A stretch of 64,000 nt of DNA from positions 46,169,950 to 46,233,949 of the forward strand of contig OX465579.1 of NCBI GenBank assembly GCA_950022655.1. The letters run 5' to 3'. Every line of letters begins with the position of its first letter. Position 1 is the first letter of the stretch. Under the pieces are notes generated by a model. The model saw only the letters and a list, made by a program, of their open reading frames with translations, was not told where the DNA came from and made no database searches. The position numbers and the translations under genes were made by a program. Source of the DNA: Alentia gelatinosa. Taxonomy: Eukaryota > Annelida > Polychaeta > Phyllodocida > Polynoidae. This document shows, in pieces, positions 33,411-44,750 of this stretch.

Positions 33411-35206
33411 CCTAATACAAAAGAACCTTTTACCTGGGTCACAGATGTTGAAATTTGTGAGATTTCGTAATGGTCAATAAAAATGGCAGGAGTCACAATC
33501 GTTCAGCTGTTGTCTGAGGTATTACAACATTGAACCAATTTGATCATTCTGTTGTCAAGTATAAATCTCTATCAACGGTACCTTAGAACTGCAGTCGGGA
33601 TCTATCGATAGATCTTCTGGGTACACTGACGCCACATTGGTGAATGGATATAGGAGACCTGCAGAGAATACTCAGAGAGTATTTTTGCATGGGTTATCTA
33701 ACAATACCAATTGAATATATTGGGTAACTAAAAAAATGTCCGCCGTTTTCATCGGCCAATGAAGACGGGTTTAACCACTCCAAATGTACTTTTTTTTTAA
33801 CCTGTCTTTACAGTGCAAGTTCTAACCTTCTTCTCAGAAGGTTCATGTATTTTACATATATTCAGCACAAAAGGTTCTTTCTGACCGGCTAGAATATGAG
33901 CATCATTGACTTTATCGTCAGACTTCAGCAAGGATATATAAAGAGGCTGGAAATATCAGAGTTCTCATAGAAAAAGTATTCTTTTCCTTTTCAATAGATG
34001 TTTCGCATTTTCTTCTGCAGCATAAATGGTACGCTCTATTCTCAGGTAATCAGCATGACTGAAGGGCAGGTCAATATTCAGGTTCTAGGCCAATTGAGTT
34101 TCTCCTAGCGGCAGGTATCATATAGATATGTATAGCTTAACAAGTATTTTTCTAACATGCTCCAGAATCCGCTTCTTCAGATGAAAGAGCAAAAATGAGA
34201 AGCTCGATATTTTAGTGTACTGAAAGACATTGCTTTCTTTCCCGAAAAAGTCGTGTTTTTCCAAACATCTGCCTCACCTGCCAGACGTCGTGAAAGGTAG
34301 GATGGCTTCTGAGCCTCTGTTATTCATCACGAAATGGACTCAGCATGTTCACTGCCGACCTGTCGTACCGTAATGACCGTGTTGTGAGTGACACGCGCTC
34401 GTACCTAGACCCAGCACCTGATGAGCTGCCTGCTGCACACTTCTACATAGTAAAGAGGTCTTCAGCTGTCAGAGAGGCTCGATCTGTTTACTGCAACTAG
34501 CGGTAGGATCTGAATGAAATAAATAGTTCATCTATACACGAAGTATGAGAATGGTAACTATATGTATCATAGACGATATTCACTTATCGTGTATACTCTT
34601 TTATCTACATATCATAGAATCGATTTTTTTAGTTGAATAGGCTCCTGAAATACACCTATAGGCTACGAAAAATGTTGGATCTTATAAGCAGGCCTACGAT
34701 TGGCGTTTATAATCATGGGGTTCGGGAGCCATCCGTGGCCTATCGTAGAGTCAATCGTAGACGTGTGGTATATTGATACGATTTTGTCTCACCTCCTGAT
34801 AAGGCCTATCGGCGGTAGAATCGACTGTATCTGGTCTTATATCAATGACTAACTCAAGAAGGAGCTACTTTTTTTCTTTTTTGGTGATTTTGCTCCTTTC
34901 CCTTCCCATTTTCCTTAAAAGATCTATAGATTCGAGATTTAACAATTCACTTCCTATCACTCCAATGGGCCAAATACTTAGGATCTCGCATTACTGTGTC
35001 CCATGTGTGATGATATTGTATACATTCCTCATACATTTGTACATACGCATAACCTGTTTATTATCGATTCAATTAGAATTTTATGGGAGTGTATTCTGCT
35101 ATGACTCACCCTTAGCTTTACTGCCCTGTTACTGTGTCCCTCAGGTTCTTCTGAGGAAAATCCACATCACATAGCAACTAGAGATTCCTTCTGTTTTTCC
35201 AAGACC
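33411..35206. other. Stretch without a recognised gene
   Basis: Contains a degraded ATCG-rich MITE relic at about 34685-34835 (CCTACGATTGGCG, GCCTATCGTAGAGTC) and a fragment of the GGCCAATG element near 33752. No coding feature. Confidence 0.4.
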
Positions 35207-35823
35207 AGGGGCCGTTTGCATAAAAATCTTCCTTACAGTGGTCTAACGAACGAATGTTTGGTCAGGACTAACGTAAAATTTCGGGAAGAGTTACCCTTTC
35301 GCTTGCGTAAAACCGGTCCTGAAAATTTTTGAATGTGAAACTGTCGTACGACAATTTCACACTTACAAATGTTCCTAAATATAGCATTGGCAACAATTTA
35401 GATAACACTAAGCATGTTTTGATGCATTTTGGCCAAAAATAAACATTTAAAAAAGAAATAAAAATAGCCTACGATACCACTTGATGTGTCTTAGATTACC
35501 GACAGTTTCAGGTAGGTTGGGGCACATATTTTCATCTCATTTCAGTTTTATTCAATACAAACACTCGTCCATCAACGATGATAAATCATGTCAAGGCTAT
35601 ATTTCTTTTATGCAAGGCCATTTACGATCGTCCAGGTGAACTACAGTTTGAAAAGCCTTCAGGGACGAATCTTTTTTATGCAAGCGCTTTTTTGTCGTAG
35701 CTGATTTTACGGTAACTTTCTCTTCGTTATTCTACGAGCCTTTTTTATGCAATCAAAACTTTGTGAAACTGTCGTGCGGCAATCGTGCGACAGTTCGCAC
35801 GTTTTATGCAAGACCCTCCCAGT
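35207..35823. mobile_element. MITE-like element with repeated TTTTTTATGCAA motif
   Basis: The left end (GGCCGTTTGCATAAAA) and the right end (TTTTATGCAAGACCCTCC) are inverted. The motif TTTTATGCAAG recurs at about 35608, 35675, 35745 and 35804, all in one orientation. The palindrome GTGAAA-TGTCGTACGACA-TTTCAC lies at 35336-35361, and a related GAAACTGTCGTGCGGCAATCG near 35764. No coding frame. Confidence 0.5.
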
Positions 35824-37914
35824 GGTGTCGATTTACACTAATTATGAACAAGGCCGGAGTGCCAATAAATACATTCATTATATAAATTCATTACTGATAA
35901 GAACAAGCGAGACACACATACATGTAGCTGGTGATAAAATCATATGGTACGAACACGTGATAAAAGAGTATGACATTTGATATAAAAGACAATCGAAGTA
36001 TAAAATAACCGGGGTTAACCTGTAAGAGATTGTGACGAAAGTCAGTCCATTGACTTTAAGACTGAAGTATGAAGATTATGAATCTGGAAGTAAGTTTGGA
36101 GAGAAATAGATTAAACAGTGGGAGTGGTGGATGGGAAAAAAACGTCCAGCGTGCTTGATCTGTGTCAGCGGCATGGGTGAAATCATGTCAGGAGATGTCA
36201 TGTGACACGCGCAGGTGTCGGGAAAGTGAATTATGAAAAACCAGCACTCCGACGAAAGGTTATAATCGATCTACAATTAATCTCCACTTAACTTAGTATT
36301 AAAAACTTAAAGAGACCCCTTTATGGAGTTATAACATTATCGAAGCGACCTCCACAATTCTATTCGTGTTCGTATTCAAGATGAGCGTCGTACACACAGA
36401 GTATCCTGTATGTATCGTCAGTAGTAGGTCGAACGAGACCAATCTATTACACAATTATATCATTGAAACATCCATTACCTTTCCAGTCAAGGATGATTTG
36501 TAGCTTTTAAGTTGTCAGATAGTTTGAACAGGTTTAAGTAGTCATCTCAGATTATCACTTCTCCGATATGCACTACTATACTTTAGAGATTTAATTGAAG
36601 TCATCTGCAATTAAAGGGTAAAGGATATCGTCCAGATTTATGAGAAGCCATTAGATATACAAATGTATAGATTTTGGTTATTTAATCATTCCAATTTTCC
36701 CAAACCCTCCTACCTCTGTCTCATTTCCTGTATATCAATAATTGTGAACTCATCTTCTGTAGGGAAGAGGAGAAGTCATTGTCTCTCCCTGGGGGCAAAG
36801 GACGTCAACACAAAATATTACACCCAACCCATTCCCCGCACTCACCCAAACATACGTCCTTCACGTTCACTACACCACCTCACCTTCAACCACCCTTCTA
36901 CACACAACCCTCGATCACCCTAAATTTTATGTATCTCTCATCATATCATTTAATGATAATCCATCATATGATAATTTTATCATATTACCAAATATATTCA
37001 CCCAACTTATCAATAATTTATGTTTAATACAATTTTATTCCCAGCCTGCTCCTCATTGTTTTGTCATGGGGGGAATTAGATAATGAAAATAATGAACCTG
37101 GATCCCATATATCTCTAATATTCTAACCTTATGTCCCTGTGCCCATATACAGGTACTTATATGCTCATGCTAGTAATCTTAATTATATCTGAATAATGGT
37201 TCTCACGGTCTTCTGGAAGGGTAGTATTGAAAGTGACACTGACCAGGGTTGGCTGAGGCACACCAAGTTTGGCTGTGATGCAAAACTGCAATATTCAAAA
37301 TGTTGCTTATTCATTGGTATAAAGAACTTGGATAGTTAGGGAGAGTGACGTTGTCATTAATAGTGTTTTCCCTTCAGGAATTTGATCTCTCTGTTGTTAA
37401 CATCCTTATTTGAACTAAATTACAGAAGGAAAGAAGCAAGTGTCTTGAAATTTAAACAATAGAAAACAAAACTCATGTAAGCAGCAAGAGAAATAAAACA
37501 ATTACAATAAGGCCTCGGGATTTGATCAGGCAATGTCGCCACCAGCTCTGCTTACAATGAGTGAGTGTTGCATTAAGCTACGAACTTAGATTGAATATGA
37601 AATTTTGAATTGTTTAAAATGTTCAACTAGATAACACTAACGTCATCCATTCCAGGAAAAGGATCGTTGATACATAAACCTAAAGCAGCATGATGTCTCA
37701 AGGGCTGTCATAACATCACCCCGGTGATTATGTAAAACAGTTTTAGAATTTCATAATCTCATATGGCAAAAATGATATAATTGCAAAAAGAGAAAGAATT
37801 AGTGGGTGCGACTCTGACATTACTAAACGGAAAGAACATCATGGACTCCACTTGTATCGTTTAGTAACAATTCATGAACTTGGGTCAGCATAATAACATT
37901 TACGGTAACGGCTG
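35824..37914. other. Stretch without a recognised gene
   Basis: AT-rich, with a CA/CAC-rich patch at 36820-36910. Nothing else could be supported. Confidence 0.45.
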
Positions 37915-38023
37915 CGCGATCACACGATTATTGACACACCGTCACCACACAACTTCCGCAGCGCAGAGCCGCGCGCATGCGCTGTGTGTCCAGACCATCA
38001 ATGATCGATGTCATCCTTTTAAG
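37915..38023 (+). promoter_or_regulatory. NRF1/ETS promoter-like segment
   Basis: AACTTCCGCA (37951-37960) is ETS-like and GCGCATGCGC (37973-37982) is a perfect NRF1 site, 40-70 bases upstream of an ATG in good context (TTAAGATGTCAGG). The pairing is typical of housekeeping and mitochondrial-protein gene promoters in animals. Confidence 0.5.
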
Positions 38024-38050
38024 ATGTCAGGACAGCGACCTTCTCGGCCC
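38024..38050 (+). CDS. Candidate first coding exon
   Basis: The ATG at 38024 lies directly downstream of the NRF1/ETS pair. It encodes MSGQRPSRP, then meets a strong donor, CCC followed by GTAAGT (38051). Without splicing, the frame stays open to 38164 as a Pro/Arg/Gly-rich 46-residue peptide, and a second weaker donor follows at 38171. The downstream exon was not identified. A plus-strand frame at 38178-38396 with a hydrophobic tail is a possible continuation but has no acceptor in the right place. Confidence 0.35.
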
Positions 38051-38164
38051 GTAAGTCCCCGAGGCCCTTCCCGGCCCATCCGCGGGCAGAGGCCGGTCCC
38101 CTGTCCGGGCCTGCCCGATCTCCTCCAGGGCAGTGCTGAGGTGTCCACTGCCCCGCCAGCCTGA

Positions 38165-40051
38165 GACAAGGTGATGTGTGTACAGCTGCTCTACTGGTAT
38201 TATCGTGCGCCCAATAGGGGAACTCTTGTCTTTACCAAAGCCAATACAGCCCGCAGAATTGTATGGGATGCTCCGGGGAGGGTGCGAGAACAAAATGGCA
38301 AAGCCTTTCTCTGATAGTGTGGGCATGCTGAAATATATAGGCATCCCTGCAACGCTGTTTTGGTATGTGAACAGTGTAAACCAGATTTCTGTATGATTGT
38401 CTGCCGTGATCTGATTCGATAATTTACCTTTGGTAGAGTTCACTCATATAATAACTTGAGATTCACATGATATAGCTGTTTAAATACCCCTAGATGTTTT
38501 TAACATATATAGGCTGCTATGATCAGTGCTATGATCATAGGAACCAAAACTCTGTGTAAATTATCACCTACATACAATTAGTCTTGTTAATACACAACAC
38601 AGAATTATGTATAATCATATCTCTGAGCACCACGATAAGGTGATCGCAAGCAGGCTATGATTCTTGGTTACCATTTGGTATAAGTGTACTTGATCAGGAA
38701 AATGTAGATCTATATCTGGATACACCTCATAAATTCAGTACTACTTTCCTCTACCTATATATCCCTGGATAATTTGTCATTCCTCCTAGTATGTTTTTGC
38801 TAAGGAAAGCACCAGTCATCATTGTCTATAATCCCACCACCCCCAAATGCGTCTATGCTTATCATGTTGGCATCATCTCTTGATAAATTGATTCTGTCGA
38901 GACGTCGTATATGGGTCCTTCGCGTTATGGTTTTGTGCTGCCACCTCTCTCTATCAAGAGCCCCCAAAACCAATCCTTTCAGAGGAAATGAATTTTGCAG
39001 GTCATAAAGGGTGTGCAGCGTCATTGGTGGCCGCAAACAACAGCTCTGGCACATAACTAGGAGCAGCACAATGAACCATGGGAATGTCTGTGAGCAATTT
39101 CTGAGAGCAGCCCCGGCACCATTCCGCATAACACGGCTTCAGAGATGGCTTCAGATGTGGCTTCCCAGGACTAGCCCGTAATGAGCCATTCCAGTGAGGG
39201 CTATGTAGCGTATCTCCAGACTCGTCAAGTGGGTAGGCTTTATGGCACGTGTTGGATTGGTTTTTGTCATTGAGGCAAACCTAGGTGTGAAGAAAGTAGG
39301 TTTTCCTGCGCTCCCATCGACCTGCCAGTATAAATAACCACAGATATGAATCATTTACAAAACAACCTGTCCTAAATGATGATACATGAACAGAGTAATA
39401 AGAAAGACTTAAGGAAATGCTTTAGTATATCCCAGTAAATACAATGACACATATGCCAGATGTACATACATCTCAGGGTAAACTTCCGCAGGTTTGTTTC
39501 TTCAATAGATATTGTGTTTTATCTTTCTGTGCTTCATTGCATTGTAAGTCAGCCAGCGGTTCCAACTTCAAACACGTGCCTCCAAATTGAAAGATTATTC
39601 ATTGTTCTTGTGTTTACCACATTGTCTTGGAGCACGACACATTCACAGGCAGATTCATCATTTAATAAGACAAGATCCATCCCCATCAAAATACGTTTCT
39701 TGTTTCTCAATTTACTGGCCAGCAGCCAAGAAAGTCTTTGCAAGTGATACCGGCTTTCTATGCAATATATACGTCTGTACTTACAGAAAGGTGTTGGTGA
39801 GGTTTTGAGCTGACATCTCGTTACCCTTTCAATAGTGATACGTATTTCAATGTTTGTTATCAAGGACAGTCCTGTACAATAAAGTAGACATGATGAAATG
39901 ACCTAGAAATATCGGTAACTTATTCACTACTTCTCTCCTTATACAGAATTAATGGTAGAATATGATTTAAGTAGCATGAGGTGGAAGGGTAACCAATCAA
40001 ATATCTATGTATACGCCCAACTAAGAAGGATTTGCATCGACATCAGCAATT
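38165..40051. other. Stretch without an established gene
   Basis: Short frames on both strands. No repeat copy or domain was recognised. Confidence 0.4.
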
Positions 40052-40192
40052 GATCTTACCCCATTATCTTTGACTAATTGTAACATCTATGACATTCACC
40101 TCCATTGAATATCTGTTTACGATATTCTATAGGCATTGAGTACGAATTTCCAAAGTTAAGTCTATAGACATAAAATACCAGGGGTGAGATAA
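40052..40192. mobile_element. GGGGTGAGATAA-family module
   Basis: Ends ATCTTACCCCATTATC and CCAGGGGTGAGATAATT. The interior has TTTGACTAATTGTAAC, CATAGGCATTGAGTAC with one base different, and TCCAAAGTTAAGTCTATAG. About 140 bp, and no attached hairpin is seen. Confidence 0.65.
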
Positions 40193-43100
40193 TTCAAAAC
40201 ATTTCCTAATAACCATAATTGTGTCGAGCTACTCCTTATGTTAAGATATTTACCTATCGGTCATTTGATATCAATCCTAGCTTCCAACCTCTTTAGGCTA
40301 CAGCGCGACGCTCGTGAACATATAAAACAAAGAGTAAGTGTGGGACAATACAATCTATTTGATTTCTGATAATAAAGTGAGCGGCATGGCACCCTACTGG
40401 GCGTATAGTTTTGTAGCCGGAGTGACTACGGATCGCACTGCGCAGCTCAATGACCCACCAGAGTCAAACACCACTGGCGAACGAATGTTCGTCTCAATAC
40501 CATATAAAAATTATCCAATTAGAGAATGTGTACTTCTTTAGTATTTCAGGTATTAATGGGTGTTTGAAATAGAAAGCTTTGAGATATCATTCATCAATTG
40601 AATGTCACTAACATGAAAGCTCTATTTCTCTCCCTTCTGGCCACTGATTCTGTTTTGATATCTTATCATGATTAGGCCTAACACTTTAAGATGTAATGTC
40701 AGAGCATCGATGTCTCATATTTTTAATCACCAGAGTCTCAAACGAATGATTTTCTATATTCAGTTACCCATGAGACCCATGGTGCGGTTTCCACCTCCTA
40801 CTTTAACACTAAAAAGTGGCGTCTGCTTATGGGTGAGCGATAATACAGAAGAAGTCCCTTCAGTGTTAGCATCACCTGGTCCGGCGTCTCAGGTGGCGCT
40901 CGTCTCGCACCGAGCGTATATAGGATCAATTTGAGGCGTCCTTCCGTTCATCAGGGGAAGATGCTAAAAGGTAGCCTCAGAAAATTCCTGAGTAACGAAG
41001 CGACCTCAGCTAATTAAGAATTTACATTTCCAGTGTTCAGAACGGGCTTGAATAGTTTGCAATCGCATCTTTAACTATATTAAATATAATCAATCTGTCA
41101 TGCACATTATTGGTTGGAGAATGTAGTTTGTTCACCATCGAGAAAATACAAAGTATTGGTTTTAGGAGACAGCCCCTGGTCCCTGGATCAAAATCACGAA
41201 CGGGATGGGAAAAGGAGGGCAGAGCATTTTAGGGTTAAGGAACACACGTTGAATGGGGTGGGCCAGGTGTGACTGTGAGCTGAGAAGGCTCACGGGTGTC
41301 CACTGATGGACAATTTGTGGCGTATGGACTCAGGAACTAGTGGCTCAAGTGATGAACCAGCTAGGCCAACCAGGTAAATAGGGATAGGCCAATTGGGGAG
41401 GTAATGAGAGAGGACAGGTGACCACCAGCCCTTCCCTGACTGGTATAGAAGACCAGCCCCCCCCCCCCCCCACCCCAACGCACATTCCCAATCAAGATGT
41501 AAATATAGGTTTGACCAATTGTGGGTAAGACACACACTGTAAACAACAGGGCATGACATAAGTATAACGCATAGATACATTGCAAGTATATGGATCATAA
41601 TGATGGACACTTGAGGAAATAGTTTCCCTGTTATTTCCGGTTAATGGTTGGTATCATTTCGCAAATGTAACATTTTTTTTATGCAAATGTGTTATTTGTT
41701 CACTATGCTTTATATGAAGTCCACTTATATCCTAGTTGTTAAACAGAACTTGATTATTCTGTCTGCGACAGTTTTTCTTCGGCCTGGGAAATATGATAGT
41801 ATCATTGTCACCTCCTTGTGGTATACATAATTAACTTTACCTGAGTATAGCTGAGTATGATCCATGACTAATTATACTCACTTCTCTCCTTCAGAGAAGT
41901 CCCCAAATAAACATTAATTCCGTTTCTATGTAGAGAAACCTACCAAAGACATAAAACTATGTATAATTAATTGGATTCCCGTTTCTAAAAGACCTAAAAT
42001 AACCTACCATTTACGTAAAATTATGTTTTTATCTGTTGATATATTTACATATATATATTCATGCAGTTTAGAAACGTAAATTTACGTTTCTGAACTATAT
42101 GAATCTACATAAATCTACATAAACCTACATAAATCTATGCATACGTTTTACAGACGTAAGAAAACCTGAACATTTCCATGTCCCTTTTACATAAAAATGT
42201 ACGTAAATCCTCCCAAATAAATACGTAGATTTACGTTGCTAGAACATATTTGTGTTTACTGGGTAGTCTCAGATCTAGCAAGACCCCTGGAAATGTGATA
42301 CTATCACATGTGACAGACTGCATGTTGTTTCCAACCGGTACGACCGACTGCATTATGCAATTTCTATTTATTATGTAGCATTTTGCCTCGGTTCACAGGA
42401 CGGTTTGTCATTTTGTATTCAATCTAAGGGCTCCAAAGGGGATTTTACGACTAATGGTGAAATCCCAAAGTAACGTTGCCTGAATTTAAAGGACTGATGT
42501 AACGTAGAACACATGGTGGATGCATAATTCACAAAACAAAAGGACCCGTTCCTAAAGTCAGTCTTTAGAATGTCCTTCAGGCAGTCTCCAACTGACGAGA
42601 CCTTCCTTTATTAAAAGGAAGCCTGCTTATGCATGAAAGATTATTGAATTCTGTAAAATAGCGATGCGATTGGATGTCTTTTACACACGTTCAGCGTAGT
42701 GGAATCCAGAGCTTTGGAATGCGACCACTACATTCCGCGGACACTTCTAAGCATTGCTCTTAGGAACCGGGGCTTGGTGGGGACGATAAACCTATTAGGA
42801 ACAGACTTTAGCCGCACAGAAAAAGCTTCGGGTGTGGCTTTCCTTGTTGTGGGAATGTAGGAGACAGACGAGTACCCTATCAATAAGAAATGAAGAGTTC
42901 GATAGTAACGCAATTCTACGTGCTTCTGACAAATAGCATGTGAGAGTATAACCTTCTACGAAATACCTCTATTACAAAAGGATAGGTCCTTAGGTGGGAT
43001 GACACAGATGTAAAGGCAACAGGGTAACTCGAGCTAAATTTGCTTTACTCCTGCCAGGTATCAACTTTAACCGCCACTTGCTATGTCGGCACCATATCTG

Positions 43101-43783
43101 CCTGGCCATTTCCAAAAATAGGACAAAATGTGTTCCATCAGGCTATACCCTCATCGTCAAGAGGAACCTAGATACAGCATAGCTTTACATATTACCAAAT
43201 ATGTTTTCCTAGATAACCTATAATTCCTGCCACCATAAACACAGGTTTTATACAGCAAAATAGGTTCGTAGGGTATACATCTATTTCGGAATTATTACAC
43301 ATACGACGTCTCGATGCATCACTTAACCTCGGCGGCTAATGCTTTGAGGCAACACCTGCCGTGATGGGGTTGAAGAAAGCAGCAGCTGCTGTGACAAGAT
43401 TACCGAAGCCAACCCGATAGACTTTTCACTGATGAAGTTCTCTGAATGTGTACTTGTTGGGATTGTTAGTATTCAAAATCGTAAACAAGTGTGATCGCCA
43501 GATGAAGAAATCACAGTATCTGATATGCTATGTAAGTCTGATCCTCATTTCCACGTTTAGCTATACTGAAATCAAAATTCCTTTGAGAGGAAAGATTAGT
43601 AGCAGGATAGGAAGAGGAGGCGGTTGAGAGAATAAGCGGATAAAAAGAAAACAAAGAATAGAGAGAAGGGACTGTTGATGAAAGTCTCTGACACATGTAT
43701 GGATTTTCATCATGCGCGTTAACAGAGTACGACAGAGTAGAAAGATCTATGGAATCTACTAAGGAAATAGATCTTTTTTTAAA
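40193..43783. other. Stretch without a recognised gene
   Basis: Includes a 15-base C run at 41457-41471 and an ACGTAAA-rich foldback region at about 41900-42240. No coding feature could be defended. Confidence 0.4.
42065..42096. repeat. Palindrome AGAAACGTAAATTTACGTTTCT with adjacent tandem repeat
   Basis: A perfect 22-base palindrome extended by AGTT/AACT after one mismatch. It is followed by a short tandem array of CTACATAAAT (about 42105-42138). The surrounding 300 bases repeat the ACGTAAA word in both orientations. Confidence 0.6.
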
Positions 43784-44053
43784 AAATCCAGAATGAATTA
43801 CGTGAATTGAAATTGTACCAATCGCTAACTTATTAAAGAAGTAATGTACCTAAACTGGTTGCTTAGCAACCCACTACTATCACTCCCCATCAACTCAATA
43901 ATTGATATAACCTAATAAAATACCTATGTGAAATATACCTGATGAAGGATAATAAAATATCCGAAACGTTGTAAATCTAAGCAAGCAATAAACATTACCC
44001 TGTTATCCAACTTTATTTCTCTGTCTCTGGTTGTGCCTTTTTCCAACTTATTA
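43784..44053 (+). repeat. Left direct repeat (pseudo-LTR) of the Penelope-like element
   Basis: 270 bases from AAATCCAGAATG to TTCCAACTTATTA. It matches 48767-49036 except for AAAGAAG against AAAAAAG. It contains the ribozyme core at 43939. Confidence 0.95.
43933..43976 (+). ncRNA. Hammerhead ribozyme motif, left copy
   Basis: The conserved core CTGATGA (43939-43945) is followed by stem II (GGATA / TATCC, loop TAATAAAA region) and GAAA (43963-43966). A minimal stem III is ACGT, with T43970 as the cleavage base. Stem I pairs GTA and AT (43971-43976) with ATATAC (43933-43938) around an A-A bulge. This compact type I form is the one described for Penelope-like elements. The predicted cut is between 43970 and 43971. 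Confidence 0.7.
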
Positions 44054-44226
44054 TTTTTCACACTCTAAGGCACTGTATCCTTATCAAGATCCCTAAGACA
44101 TTGATCATACCTACTGAGTCTGTTGGGACCACTTCTATCAACTAAACCCTACTCGGCACCCCCTTGGACCCTGTATCATAATCACGATCCAGACTCCACG
44201 AGCTTAACAGCCGCCACGGTACCAAA

Positions 44227-44613
44227 ATGAACACGGATGAACAGGACAAACAACTGCTTAATTTAGAAATGGTAAAGAAGACAGAAAAAAGAAAACGAGT
44301 AACTGATGAAACTACACCTATTGAAAATATCCCCACCATCATAACTCCAACTCAAAGAATACCCAACGACGCCCTACCATACTACAAACTAGCAAGAAAA
44401 CTAGCAACCAATCTCATAAAAGCCAGACACCATGTCAACTTTCTCGCTACTGCACTTGAAAATGACACTCTACCAAAAGGCCTACAGATTAAAATCTCTC
44501 CACAAGTCCCAGATACAGACTGGGATCTCATCATTGGATGGGAGCAAGCCCAAATCACATGCACCCGCACCATGACTAACCTACTCAAAATACTAAGCGT
44601 GTGGGAACCCTAG
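44227..44613 (+). pseudogene. Penelope ORF, N-terminal part
   Basis: 128 codons from the first ATG after the left repeat. Basic and acidic residues alternate, then come LPYYKLARKLATNLIK and a conserved-looking helical stretch, ending LLKILSVWEP. This is the usual N-terminal region of Penelope polyproteins. The stop at 44611 follows a one-base shift: the next frame (44601-44846) continues with the same sequence character (PQIEKAKTHLQEK). Start chosen as the first Met; CGGTACCAAAATGA is an acceptable context. Confidence 0.6.
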
Positions 44614-44750
44614 AACCCCAAATTGAGAAAGCCAAAACTCATCTCCAAGAAAAATGCAACAACCAGACGATACTCTACATCGATACCACCATCAGCCAGA
44701 TGGAAACAGAACTAAAGAACCAACTCGAGCAACGCCGAGAAAGAAAGGAC
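44601..44750 (+). pseudogene. Penelope ORF, short middle part in another frame
   Basis: Codes EKAKTHLQEKCNNQ and MELELKNQ-like coiled sequence (METELKNQLEQRRERK). It links the N-terminal piece to the RT frame, which takes over at about 44745 with GRRFKQYQKR. The open frame extends to 44846, but the part after about 44750 is out of phase with the RT. No domain of its own. Confidence 0.5.
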
